Shown here: positions 1 to 7,227 of the stretch, in pieces
Layout of the letters: each line of letters opens with the position of its first letter
Position numbering within the stretch: position 1 is the stretch's first letter
Assembly: GCF_000166195.2 (NCBI RefSeq)
Contig: NZ_CM001403.1
Span: forward strand, 1,054,001 to 1,118,000
Direction: 5' to 3'
DNA length: 64,000 bases
Source: Mucilaginibacter paludis DSM 18603
GTDB taxonomy: Bacteria > Bacteroidota > Bacteroidia > Sphingobacteriales > Sphingobacteriaceae
Notes under the pieces: model-generated
Seen by the model: only the letters and a program-made list of their open reading frames with translations
Database searches by the model: none
Told to the model about the DNA's origin: nothing
Translations under genes and position numbers: made by a program

Positions 1-948
1 TATCTCCATCCGCTTAATTTTCAGGAATACCTGGAAGCCACCGGAAAGCAGGCGTTGCTGCAACAATTACGACAGGTCCCGGTGAAAGCTTTTGCCCATC
101 AAACGTTAATGGATGCCTTTCATCGCTATGCGATTATCGGAGGTATGCCCGAAGTAATCAAAACAGACGTTGAGAAACATAGCCTTTCAGATTTACGGAT
201 TATCTATGAAAGCATTTGGGGTACTTACAAAAATGATGTAGAAAAATACACATCCAACGAGACTGAAAGGAAAATCATTAAACATTTAATGGATACTGCA
301 CCGCTGTACTTGGACGAACGTGTAAAATTTCAAGGCTTCGGAAATTCCAATTATAGGTCACGAGAAGTAGGAGAAGCGTTCAGAACCCTGGACGAGGCAA
401 AGATCGTGCGTTTGATCTACCCAACTACAGACCTGCACCCGCCATTGAAGGCTGATTTGAAGAAAGCGCCGCGTTTACAATTCTTAGATACTGGCCTGGT
501 CAATTATTCTTTAGGCATTCAAGCCGAAATGCTGGCAATGGATGATTTAAACAGTGCTTATAAGGGGGCTGTGATACCCCATTTGGTAACGCAGGAACTG
601 ATCTCCATCCAAAGTATTTCAGCTCAAACACCGAATTTTTGGGTAAGAGAAAAAGCGCAGTCAAACGCTGAAGTTGATTTATTGTGCGCTTACGGCAAGT
701 TGGTTATTCCCATAGAAATAAAATCGGGCAGTACAGGTAGTTTAAAATCACTCCATCAGTTCATTGAAGCCTCTGATCACCCATATGCTATTCGGATGTA
801 CGCAGGAGCGTTCAAAGTAGAGCAAGCTATTACGCCTAATAAAAAACCTTATTTGTTGATGAATCTTCCTTACTATGCCGGCACTGCACTACTCCAATAT
901 ATTGAATGGTTTTTACAACAGAGACTTGAGACAGACATTTCAGAGTAA
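1..948 (+). CDS. AAA ATPase of the DUF4143 type, C-terminal part (5' partial)
   Basis: The frame is open from base 1 (it reads YLHPLNFQEYLEATG before the first Met), so the gene starts outside the window and the ATP-binding half is missing. What remains is the part after the AAA domain. It has a wHTH-like region followed by a DUF4143-like C-terminal domain with the PD-(D/E)XK-like pattern seen in this family (NAEVDLLCAYG then VIPIEIKSG, near the end). Proteins of this family are common single-gene accessory ATPases in Bacteroidota; their cellular role is poorly defined. The gene ends with TAA just before a toxin-antitoxin remnant. Family call from motifs; no N-terminal Walker motifs can be seen because of truncation by the window. 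Confidence 0.8.
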   Translation, partial: YLHPLNFQEYLEATGKQALLQQLRQVPVKAFAHQTLMDAFHRYAIIGGMPEVIKTDVEKHSLSDLRIIYESIWGTYKNDVEKYTSNETERKIIKHLMDTAPLYLDERVKFQGFGNSNYRSREVGEAFRTLDEAKIVRLIYPTTDLHPPLKADLKKAPRLQFLDTGLVNYSLGIQAEMLAMDDLNSAYKGAVIPHLVTQELISIQSISAQTPNFWVREKAQSNAEVDLLCAYGKLVIPIEIKSGSTGSLKSLHQFIEASDHPYAIRMYAGAFKVEQAITPNKKPYLLMNLPYYAGTALLQYIEWFLQQRLETDISE

Positions 949-981
949 TCTATAGGCACTTGCCCTCATAGATTTGGTAAT

Positions 982-1037
982 TTACCGGCTCTGTAAACTC
1001 AGAAGATCGATTCCTTTGAGGTGCTTATCTTTAGTGT
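982..1037 (-). pseudogene. vapC 3' remnant (last ~18 codons)
   Basis: The minus strand reads TKDKHLKGIDLLSLQSR and a stop. This matches the last residues of the intact VapC at 5304-5696 (TKDKHFKEIDLLNLQSW). The flanking bases after the stop are also similar, so about 60 bp is shared with the 5.3 kb locus. It is a scar of a second, lost PIN-domain toxin gene or of a duplication. No upstream coding part remains. Confidence 0.6.
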
Positions 1038-1090
1038 TTGGTATTACTCAATAGTCCCAATTCATGAAAATTGTTTTTCTCGTTTAAGCA

Positions 1091-1270
1091 CTAATCATTT
1101 TCCACGGGGTCTATTTTTACCACCTGAGTTTCTTTCTTGTTGGAAATGCTACCGTTTTTATTGATTTTGTTAGTCCTTCTTAATGTTAATCTCGCAATAT
1201 CATATACAGGCACCTCTTTGGGGATAAGATCAATGATATCACACTCAAATACCTTCGATAAAAGTTTCAT
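1091..1270 (-). pseudogene. Possible XRE-type regulator C-terminal remnant
   Basis: On the minus strand a 59-codon frame from an ATG at 1270 contains the phrase LLSKVFECDIIDLIPKE, which is typical of the end of XRE-family helix-turn-helix domains (a 'cDi.DLip' ending). The frame stays open upstream of the Met for about 23 more codons to a stop near 1340. The first helices of the domain are absent, so this is probably the 3' part of a broken regulator gene. The 189 bp after it, up to 1530, hold no recognisable gene. Confidence 0.35.
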
Positions 1271-1530
1271 AAAGGGGCTCTTTACTGCGAACGATAAGAC
1301 CTTTCTTTTTTTCGAGCCAGTAAGAATATCTGGTTCTTAAAAAAACCGACCAATGAGGGACGGTTGAGAATCAGTCCTTTAGGGTGTGTTCGGTTTTTTG
1401 CATACCAAAATAGTATCTCGCTCCACTTCGTCACTCATGCTCCTCGTGCTACCCAGCTGTTTAGCTGCTGATAATATATGCTGTTCAATTGTCTGGTTGT
1501 GTTGCTATAGGCAAAGCCCGCAGCACTGTT

Positions 1531-1842
1531 TCAATTAATTTTTTCAAGATTATCCGGCCAATAAATAAGGCTCCCTTTTGCCGGGTGAAAAGATGGTTGA
1601 TAACGGATATATCCATACTCATCCAGCTCCCTAATACACTTATGATAAGTCGCAATGGATACGATTTTGGCATAAGCCATCACCGTTTTACGGGTGATGG
1701 CAAAAGGACTGGCGAAGCCGCTCCGCTGCCAAAAAATAAATAAGCCCGTGAATAAGCTGACATGAGTCGCCAGTACCCGTTTATCGCTTCCCATGCGTTT
1801 GATCAGGTCGTTATAGCTTGCTAATTTTTTTGAGATAATCAT
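1531..1842 (-). CDS. Small protein of mobilizable elements (paralogue of the 18.1 kb gene)
   Basis: 103 aa. It is clearly homologous over its whole length to the protein at 18118-18429 (shared LATHVSLF.GLF, IASIATYHKCIRELDEFGYIRYQPSFHP-like core, ending in a YWP motif). The pattern resembles a winged-helix DNA-binding domain. It overlaps the end of the upstream HTH gene by 4 bp, the same coupled arrangement as in the intact 18 kb locus. It is therefore the second gene of a broken mobilizable-element cassette. Function unknown; a role in element replication or excision control is inference from context. Confidence 0.6.
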   Translation of the reverse strand: MIISKKLASYNDLIKRMGSDKRVLATHVSLFTGLFIFWQRSGFASPFAITRKTVMAYAKIVSIATYHKCIRELDEYGYIRYQPSFHPAKGSLIYWPDNLEKIN

Positions 1843-1992
1843 TTTCCGTTACCCTCCAAAACCTTGTTAATGTCTTCCAACTTGTAATACATGATGCTGC
1901 CAATCTTGGTAAAGCGTAGAGTACCGTTGATGCGCAGGTTCTGTAAGGTGCCGGGTGATATATTCAGCATCTTTCTGACTTCGCAGCTTTTT
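1839..1992 (-). pseudogene. HTH (excisionase-like) protein, 5' end replaced by inserted repeat
   Basis: The frame encodes a short helix-turn-helix protein (CEVRKMLNISPGTLQNLRI... through YYKLEDINKVLEG). It matches residues from about 44 on of the 89-aa protein at 17852-18121. The first part of the family protein is missing. Upstream of codon KSCEVRK the sequence is the 165-bp repeat at 1993-2157, and the frame continues into it for 18 foreign codons to an ATG at 2045. The insertion therefore removed the native start. The downstream partner gene is intact but has lost its native promoter. Confidence 0.65.
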
Positions 1993-2157
1993 TGGAGATT
2001 CTGGAGTGCTTGACCAGGCCATTCCGCAGGCTTTAGAGCACCCATTTGTGTAATCGTTTTTTATAAAATACGTTTATAATCAATGATCTGATATGAGTGT
2101 CGCGGAATCAGCTTTCTACTTTTCCGGAACGAGGTGTCAATGGATCCGGAATATCCA
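1993..2157. repeat. 165-bp MITE-like element, copy 1
   Basis: Near-identical to 43572-43741 and 47025-47194. The ends are imperfect inverted repeats: it starts TGGAGATTCTGGA, then TTGAC at base 18, and ends GTCAATGGATCCGGAATATCCA, whose complement begins TGGATATTCCGGA with TTGAC at the same offset. This copy lacks 5 bp that copies 2 and 3 carry near the middle. 5'-TG...CA-3' ends with repeated ATTCCG/TTGAC blocks recall IS21-family ends; that is inference. No target duplication is visible because both flanks are rearranged. Confidence 0.65.
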
Positions 2158-2302
2158 CTATCGGGACCTGATACTCACGGTGGAAAGCCATGAACAGCAG
2201 CGGCGTGAAATTGGCTACGATGGCCTGCGTGACAAAGCCGAGGTAACAGGACCGCTTGATGATGCTGTAGTCTTGGGAAGGTCTCATTATCGCTTCAGCC
2301 AA
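2158..2302 (-). pseudogene. MFS transporter N-terminal fragment, copy 1
   Basis: The minus strand from the ATG at 2302 reads MAEAIMRPSQDYSIIKRSCY and on for about 48 codons before running into the 165-bp repeat. The same start is longer at 43848-44295, where it continues as a hydrophobic major-facilitator segment. The start codon lies inside the end of the acyltransferase gene (16-bp overlap), so the original operon order was LuxR, acyltransferase, MFS. Here only the first transmembrane region remains. Confidence 0.55.
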
Positions 2303-3441
2303 TGTTTCCCCAGCCAGTTGCGTACCGGCTCGTCATAGAGCTTCAAACATGCCCATGCTACGCCCAAGCACATAATGAAAGTGGTGATACCGACGAAAAC
2401 ATGGGTGCTGACAGGCGAATCCATGTGATTCTCGGCCCAGCTCATGTGCATGTACATAATGGGATAATGGGTGATGTAGAGGGGGAAGGAGAGCTGTCCG
2501 ACGACAGTGCAGATACGGGTGGCACGACGCCCCTGCAGGCGGCTGCCAGCGCCAATAGAGAGGATGAGGGGAAAGAGCAGCAGGATGGCACAGAGCTCGT
2601 AGATACCCTCGTAAAGTGGGCTGATGTCGGTGAGCATAGGAGTAGAAACCATGGTAATGATAAGGAGCGATGCGGCCCAGAAGCCACCTTTGATAGAGAT
2701 AAAACGATTGATGCGCGAGAGCAGCAGCCCCATGGTGAATGGGAACATAAGGCGCACCATGGCACGATAGACGTGCTCAGGATCGAAGATGAAGCCGCCA
2801 TTGATGGTGTATTGGTAACCTTTGTCCACCAGATTGCCCCACAGATTGAGTTGCAAGCACAGATCGGCCGATAGTAGGGCACAGAAGGCCACGATGATAC
2901 CCAGCTGCACCTTATTTACGCGACGCAAGAAGAAGGCATAGAGGACATTGGCTACATATTCGTAAATAAGGGTCCAAATAGGACCATTGATACTGGTGAG
3001 CTCGCCCCAACCACGGATGTCCATCGACTTGGGCAGCGGAATCATGCAGATGAGAAGCAATGCCTCGAGCATCAACATATACCAGGGGGCAGAATCAACT
3101 GCATTGAAGGTGGGACCACCCGAATAATAGAAGAAGCAGATGCCAATGAGCACACCCATGATGGCCATAGGCTGCAGACGGGTGAGGCGGCGCTTGAAGA
3201 AGCCCCAGGTGGTCATCTTGTCCCAACGGTCATCGTAGGCATAACCGAGCACAAGGCCACTGAGCGCAAAAAAGAAATCCACCGACATGAAGCCGTGGGG
3301 CATCACCCAACGAGAGATCTCAGAGGGATAACACTCCATCATGTGAAACATCACAACACCCAGAGCCGCAACGCCTCTGAGTCCGTCCAGAATCTCGTAA
3401 CGTGGTTTGGATTCCTGATAGGTATTGGTTTGCTGATACAT
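2287..3441 (-). CDS. Acyltransferase 3 (OafA/NodX-like) membrane protein, copy 1
   Basis: 384 aa. It begins with the family hallmark RYEILDGLRGVAALGVVMFH (residues about 14-33, including the conserved R and H) and VDFFFALSGLVLGY, followed by about ten hydrophobic segments spread to the C-terminus. Such proteins transfer acyl groups to sugars of surface polysaccharides at the inner membrane. The amino-acid sequence is the same as the copy at 44280-45434. It follows the LuxR-type gene by 91 bp on the same strand and overlaps an MFS gene start at its 3' end. Base composition is unlike the flanking island genes, suggesting transfer from another Bacteroidota lineage. The acceptor substrate cannot be predicted. 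Confidence 0.85.
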   Translation of the reverse strand: MYQQTNTYQESKPRYEILDGLRGVAALGVVMFHMMECYPSEISRWVMPHGFMSVDFFFALSGLVLGYAYDDRWDKMTTWGFFKRRLTRLQPMAIMGVLIGICFFYYSGGPTFNAVDSAPWYMLMLEALLLICMIPLPKSMDIRGWGELTSINGPIWTLIYEYVANVLYAFFLRRVNKVQLGIIVAFCALLSADLCLQLNLWGNLVDKGYQYTINGGFIFDPEHVYRAMVRLMFPFTMGLLLSRINRFISIKGGFWAASLLIITMVSTPMLTDISPLYEGIYELCAILLLFPLILSIGAGSRLQGRRATRICTVVGQLSFPLYITHYPIMYMHMSWAENHMDSPVSTHVFVGITTFIMCLGVAWACLKLYDEPVRNWLGKHWLKR

Positions 3442-3532
3442 TTTGTAGAAATAATTAAGAAAGATGATCGTACTTTTTTTGGGTGCAAAAAAATGACATC
3501 TTTCGTAATGGACAATAGTTATTTATAACCAT

Positions 3533-4288
3533 TCAGAGCAGCCCCATGGCTCGAGCCACACGACAAGCCTCGATGGCATGATCCACGTTGAGTTTCTCCA
3601 GTATGTTCTGGCGATGACGATTCACAGTGTTGATGCTGATGGACAAGAGGTCGGCAATCTCCTTCGAGAGCTTGCCCTGGTCGATGAGTCGGAGCACTTC
3701 GCACTCACGGGTAGAGAGCACATGAGCGTAATCCTGATTCGTCAGCACACGTCTCTCACCTGTGCGGGTATTGATTATTTTGGCCTGATGCTGCTCCTCT
3801 CGGGCCAAAGTATAGACACATGCCATGAGGCGGAAACTTCCGTTCGACGAGGCTTCCATCGGGAAAATACGGTGTTCGACGACACGGTAGTTGCCCTCCT
3901 TGTCACGCAGTCGCATATAGTCGCTGAGGTAGAAATCGCGACGACGGGCGATGGGTATTGGCTTGAGCAGATGGACAAAAGCGAGTTCGTCGGCATGACG
4001 CTGAACTAAATCGTCGGCATCAGCTCGATTGAAAATGAAGTCTTCGTAGAGCGAAGGAATTATATCCTGGCGCTCTTCGACGGTCAAACCGAGTTCGTCG
4101 GCCAGCCCACCGAAATAGCAGTAACTGCAATTGAGCTTGTTGTCACCCATCGAGACAATAGCATTCTCGGTGAACGCATACACGCGGGCCAGCGATCGGC
4201 ACTCGGCTATCTGGCTGGCTTCGCCCTCATCCTCAGCGAAGGGCTGAGACATATACATATTGTTGATCTTTTTGAAATCATTGTCCAT
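3533..4288 (-). CDS. LuxR-family transcriptional regulator, copy 1
   Basis: 251 aa. The C-terminal ~65 residues are a LuxR/FixJ HTH: LSTRECEVLRLIDQGKLSKEIADLLSISINTVNRHRQNILEKLNV. The middle (about residues 100-170, with FYLSDYMRLRDKEGNYRVVEHRIFP) looks PAS-like and may sense a ligand or redox state. Two Cys sit in NCSYCYFG near residue 55. No receiver domain is seen. It lies 91 bp upstream of the acyltransferase gene on the same strand and probably controls it. A TATCTTTG -7 element lies about 55 bp upstream of the ATG. The protein is identical to the copy at 45526-46281. Confidence 0.85.
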   Translation of the reverse strand: MDNDFKKINNMYMSQPFAEDEGEASQIAECRSLARVYAFTENAIVSMGDNKLNCSYCYFGGLADELGLTVEERQDIIPSLYEDFIFNRADADDLVQRHADELAFVHLLKPIPIARRRDFYLSDYMRLRDKEGNYRVVEHRIFPMEASSNGSFRLMACVYTLAREEQHQAKIINTRTGERRVLTNQDYAHVLSTRECEVLRLIDQGKLSKEIADLLSISINTVNRHRQNILEKLNVDHAIEACRVARAMGLL

Positions 4289-4340
4289 TATTCCTCCTTG
4301 GTCATGGGGATATTAGTATGAATCGTAATCTCTCATGCTG

Positions 4341-4348
4341 CAAAGATA
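4341..4348 (-). promoter_or_regulatory. Bacteroidota-type -7 element upstream of luxR-like gene
   Basis: The minus strand has TATCTTTG, matching the TAnnTTTG consensus of Bacteroidota sigma factors, 53 bp before the ATG. A TTG core lies 16 bp further upstream. The same site is present in the second copy at 46334-46341. Confidence 0.45.
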
Positions 4349-4374
4349 ACGTATTCAAGTCTCGCAAGTAAAAT

Positions 4375-4734
4375 TTAGGCCGCCTTTGCTAATACTAGTC
4401 TATCAAAGTTGATATAATGTTTGAACGTCTCGCTTTTGTTAATCAATGCATCAAGAACGTGTTCGTCGTCTGTATCAAAAGCCACACTTAGGGTATTTGG
4501 CAAACAATTGTTTAGGTTGGCGTTGATTTTTACTGTCGTTCCCAATTTTTGCTGTAAACCATGTAGGAGTTTATCACGAAGGGTTGAAAGGTGAATGCTG
4601 TTCGCTGAAAGGTTTTGCTGTGCTAATTCACACGCTTTTCCAAGCCCAACAATGTAGGGAACATTTTCTGTTCCCGGACGAATTCCCTTTTCCTGACTTG
4701 CTCCATGTATTAAATTTTCAATTTTTGTACCCTG
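4375..4734 (-). pseudogene. Cysteine desulfurase (NifS/IscS-like) fragment, copy 1
   Basis: The frame matches the larger fragment at 46368-47024. It covers the region after the PLP-lysine, with GIRPGTENVPYIVGLGKACE and LNNCFPNTLSV, and then an unrelated tail. Compared with copy 2 it is cut earlier, at about 4734, where it joins an antitoxin gene. No active enzyme can be made from it. Confidence 0.65.
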
Positions 4735-5046
4735 CGTGTGTACGAACTAATGCAAACTGATATACAGGAAGGGTCAACTGCCTCCGACGACTTAGAGGTG
4801 ATTAGTATTCTTATTAAAGAATATGAGTTAGTGTATCATCCCATACCGTCTCCAAATCCGTTAGAGGCCATTAAATTCAGACTGGATCAAATGGGGATTT
4901 CTGAAAAAGAGTTGGGCGATATTTTGGGGTACCGCTCCCGCAAATCTGAGATTCTTTCCGGAAAGAGAAAATTGAGCTTAGCCATGATTAGAAAATTGAA
5001 CGAAGTTTTACATATCTCTGCACTGGTTTTAATACAAGCTTACTAA
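4735..5046 (+). pseudogene. HigA-type XRE antitoxin, N-terminus removed by insertion
   Basis: The frame reads YELMQTDIQEGSTASDDLEV, IKEYELVYHPIPSPNPLEAI and a C-terminal XRE domain (ISEKELGDILGYRSRKSEIL, SGKRKLSLAMIRKLNEVL). This is the layout of HigA antitoxins that follow a HigB toxin gene. About 15-20 native N-terminal residues and the upstream toxin gene are absent, because the foreign segment ends at about 4734. A Met codon at 4753 (or the GTG at 4738) might still start translation of a shortened DNA-binding protein. Its toxin partner is not present, so it is an orphan. Confidence 0.65.
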
Positions 5047-5143
5047 TACTAACGAAGCAAATTTCCGGAAGGTTAGCAGACAACTAAGGAAAAGCTTGAA
5101 ACAAACTGCGAAAGAAATAAAACATACACCCCTAATAAATTGA

Positions 5144-5170
5144 AAAGCCAGGCCTTGCTTGGTTTTTTTT
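5144..5170 (+). terminator. Rho-independent terminator after the antitoxin remnant
   Basis: CCAGGC, loop CTT, GCTTGG, followed by a run of ten T. It lies about 100 bp after the antitoxin stop codon. Confidence 0.6.
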
Positions 5171-5303
5171 TGTGGGCCACTCCTGTCTGCTATAGCTTAC
5201 AAACCTTTCACCGTAAACAACAAAACACCGGAACAGCGAGGGAATGTGCGCCGGGGTTCGGTAGGGCACAAATGCGGGCGGGGCAATAGACTGGTTTGGT
5301 AAT
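5171..5303. other. Short gap with no gene
   Basis: Nothing coding seen. The last ~20 bp share sequence with 970-1000, the region just beyond the vapC 3' end at both loci. Confidence 0.4.
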
Positions 5304-5696
5304 TTACCAGCTCTGTAAGTTCAGAAGATCGATTTCTTTGAAGTGCTTATCCTTTGTGTGCAGTTTAAGATCGTATTGTTGGGCAACTGCCGCTATCCAT
5401 ATATCGTTTTCAGGTATCGGTTTGCCTTTTTGCAACAAGGCTGTTTTGATCTGTGCATAATGATTGGCAGTTTCTTTGTCGGCGATCAATACATTGCATC
5501 TTTTGAGAAAAGCATTGATCTGTTTGATGTGTTTGTTTGGGTTGGCAGATCGGTAGGCACCCAGGTAGAGTTCTCCTAATACAGCAAAGGGAATATTTAT
5601 ATCGTCTTCCAGGCTTTCAAGAAACGCTGTGATAGCAACATCGCCTTTAAATAATTCGATAACGATATTAGTGTCCAGCAGATTATTTCCAGTCAT
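5304..5696 (-). CDS. vapC: VapC-type PIN-domain toxin RNase
   Basis: 130 aa from the ATG at 5696. It has the PIN-domain pattern: LLDTNIVIELFKG near the start (first acidic residue D), an E in AVLGELYLGAYR, and ENDIWIAAVAQQ with the third and fourth acidic residues, then a C-terminal TKDKHFKEI. Members are Mg-dependent RNases neutralised by a small partner. A longer frame exists to 5714, but the ATG at 5696 fits the family and overlaps the stop of the upstream antitoxin gene (GATGACTGGAAATAA), showing coupling. The last ~18 codons recur as a remnant at 982-1037. Confidence 0.85.
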   Translation of the reverse strand: MTGNNLLDTNIVIELFKGDVAITAFLESLEDDINIPFAVLGELYLGAYRSANPNKHIKQINAFLKRCNVLIADKETANHYAQIKTALLQKGKPIPENDIWIAAVAQQYDLKLHTKDKHFKEIDLLNLQSW

Positions 5697-5916
5697 CGGG
5701 ATGGATTGTTTCACAGGACTCAGCTATGATACGCTCTATTTCTTCCGCTTCGTCCTTAGACCATATTCCCGAAAACTCTTTTAGATTTGGAGTGTTTTTT
5801 GTGCCTGTATCTTTCGCTGATCTCTTTAACAAGTTCTCCAAAGCCGATAAAGTAGCCTCACTTTTTACTTTGAGCATTTCTTCAATCAAATGTAATTTAC
5901 GTGTTTCTATCTGCAT
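5683..5916 (-). CDS. vapB: Antitoxin of the VapBC-type pair
   Basis: 77 aa, charged, starting MQIETRKLHLIEEMLKVKSE, with a helical first half and a C-terminal acidic tail (SKDEAEEIERIIAES...). It lies directly upstream of the PIN toxin gene and overlaps its start by 14 bp. This position and size are those of the antitoxin. The sequence resembles short DUF-type antitoxins found with PIN toxins in Bacteroidota rather than classical AbrB VapB; the symbol rests on context. Confidence 0.7.
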   Translation of the reverse strand: MQIETRKLHLIEEMLKVKSEATLSALENLLKRSAKDTGTKNTPNLKEFSGIWSKDEAEEIERIIAESCETIHPDDWK

Positions 5917-6015
5917 GGATGTAGAAATTAGTGTTCATACAAATTTAAAGAATATTTTATCAATAACCATAAAGCAAAAAGAAGGACTGTTTTTTTTGTA
6001 AGTGCGAGCTGCCAT

Positions 6016-6330
6016 TTATTTGCTTTTTTTGATTTGTTGCTTCGCTAACTTTTTATCCTCTAACTCCTTTTTTGCTTTGTTTTCCAAATATATCTCGATA
6101 GGTGATGGATTATCATCCCATTCGGTCGGCTCTAATAATGCACGAATGTCTATATGGCCCAATTCAGCAATTTTTGATAGGCTTTTTAGGGAGGGTTGAG
6201 TAGCGTTTCTACACCAACGTGAAACGGTGTCGTTTGTGACTTTTAAAAGTTTAGCTAATTCTAATTGATCAAGGCCCACCTCATCTAAAAATATACTTAT
6301 TCGATTAATCCTGTTTTTCCTCTTTTTCAT
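6016..6330 (-). CDS. XRE-family helix-turn-helix regulator
   Basis: 104 aa from the ATG at 6330 (MKKRKNRINRISIFL). A TTG at 6342 would add four residues but is less likely. Residues about 12-68 form an XRE domain: LDQLELAKLLKVTNDTVSRW then PSLKSLSKIAELGHIDIRAL. The tail is lysine-rich (KKELEDKKLAKQQIKKSK). A TATATTTG -7-like element and a long palindrome (6381-6418) lie just upstream, suggesting autoregulation. No toxin partner is adjacent. Confidence 0.8.
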   Translation of the reverse strand: MKKRKNRINRISIFLDEVGLDQLELAKLLKVTNDTVSRWCRNATQPSLKSLSKIAELGHIDIRALLEPTEWDDNPSPIEIYLENKAKKELEDKKLAKQQIKKSK

Positions 6331-6380
6331 TGCTGACAGCAAATATACTGAAGTATAAATAATTGAAAATCAGTAATTTA

Positions 6381-6418
6381 TATACATATTAAATCTTAAA
6401 TTAGATTTAATATGTATA
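6381..6418. promoter_or_regulatory. 16-bp perfect palindrome, likely operator
   Basis: TATACATATTAAATCT and its exact complement AGATTTAATATGTATA are separated by six bases (TAAATT). It sits 50 bp upstream of the XRE gene start. Symmetry suits binding of a dimeric HTH protein. An AT-rich cruciform is the alternative. Confidence 0.5.
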
Positions 6419-6615
6419 ATTATTTGCTTTTAAAATCTAATTTTAATAAATTTGAATAGATGTAAAAAATCTATTAATTTAATTTAAAAGACTGTTATTA
6501 TATAAATAAGGTATATTTTAATTATTACGAGCCTCGCGGTCGAAAACTGGTAATTATCGTGCGATGGTAAGTATTGCGCCAAAGATCTATCTTTGCAGTC
6601 CCTTTCCTTTTGGGA

Positions 6616-6754
6616 GGGGGGCTGGCGCTTGCTTATTTTATTGTACGATAGTCGTTCCGAAAGGGATGATGAAGCTGAAACTTTAAATTTATTAAAGTGT
6701 AGGCGGGTTCAACCAGTACCCCGACTGCAATAAGATGCAAGTGTCCAGCCCCCC
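6616..6754 (+). other. Large imperfect inverted repeat ending in a T-run (structured RNA or attenuator)
   Basis: A left arm at 6616-6643 (GGGGGGCTGG, CTTGC, TATTG) pairs with a right arm at 6728-6754 (CAATA, GCAAG, CCAGCCCCCC), enclosing about 85 bases. Five T follow immediately. This could be a leader RNA with a terminator-like 3' end upstream of the 6810 gene. No coding frame crosses it. The 200 bp before it, from 6419, is AT-rich and featureless. Confidence 0.45.
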
Positions 6755-6809
6755 TTTTTAAGGTTGGATGCTTATTTCTTAGTAGGGCTCATTATTTGTA
6801 CAGGTAATA

Positions 6810-7091
6810 ATGAGCGGAAAACAACAAATAGACAGTCCGGTTGATATGGAATCCCTGAGGGGATTAATTGGTGAATTTTTCCCTGAATTAAACGGTTCGG
6901 CATCGGATGACATCCTTTGGCCTTGGTTTGTTTTTGCCATTGCTGGTAACGGCCAACCCATTAAGAACCTTCAGGTGGACGAACTCGCCAAATTTTCCGA
7001 TCAGTTAACAAAGTTAGTAGCCGCAGTCCACCAGTGGGGCCGCATGCAGCAACTGGCAGCAAACAGCCAGGAGGAAAATCGCCATGCATAG
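6810..7091 (+). CDS. Hypothetical acidic protein
   Basis: 93 aa, not recognised. It contains MESLRGLIGEFFPELNGSAS near the start and a WPWFVFAIAGNG segment, then a charged helical C-terminus. It is preceded by a large inverted repeat and followed by a hairpin with a T-run at 7159-7195, so it is likely a real single-gene unit. No motif gives a function. Confidence 0.5.
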   Translation: MSGKQQIDSPVDMESLRGLIGEFFPELNGSASDDILWPWFVFAIAGNGQPIKNLQVDELAKFSDQLTKLVAAVHQWGRMQQLAANSQEENRHA

Positions 7092-7158
7092 CCACGCGGT
7101 ACAAACCTGGCTGCTACTTATCTGCCCGCCCGAGTGAAAGCGTTTTGATTTCCCCCGA

Positions 7159-7195
7159 CAGTCGCCGTCCTAAAAAGCGGCGCTGTTTTTTGCGT
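7159..7195 (+). terminator. Rho-independent terminator
   Basis: CAGTCGCCG pairs with CGGCGCTG across a 10-base loop, then TTTTTT. It closes the 6810-7091 unit before the TlpA-like gene. Confidence 0.65.
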
Positions 7196-7227
7196 CATTA
7201 AATCATTATAACTAACGCCCTCATTTC

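Larger units (their letters stand above)
2158..4734. repeat. 2,577-bp near-identical duplication, copy 1
   Basis: This stretch is collinear without indels with 44151-46727 (constant offset 41,993). I noticed only about four or five base differences, for example near 3787, 3853, 4463 and 4503, so identity is above 99.5%. It contains an MFS fragment, an acyltransferase gene, a LuxR-type gene and a cysteine desulfurase fragment. The left edge is the 165-bp repeat; the right edge cuts into an antitoxin gene. The genes look foreign compared with their neighbours, with richer G+C and different codon use. Confidence 0.8.

Noticed and set aside
1137-1340. 67-codon plus-strand frame with a hydrophobic start
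   Set aside because: The minus strand here shows a more convincing regulator remnant, and the plus frame has no homology that I recognise.
1993-2157. attC-like site for the 165-bp repeat
   Set aside because: The ends fit transposon-type inverted repeats better; no RYYYAAC/GTTRRRY core pair at the ends and no integron integrase nearby.
2302-2874. 190-codon plus-strand frame, also at 44295-44867
   Set aside because: It is antisense to the acyltransferase gene and has highly skewed composition; it appears twice only because the segment is duplicated.
3578-4009. 143-codon plus-strand frame antisense to the LuxR-type gene
   Set aside because: A shadow of the real gene on the other strand; no domain.
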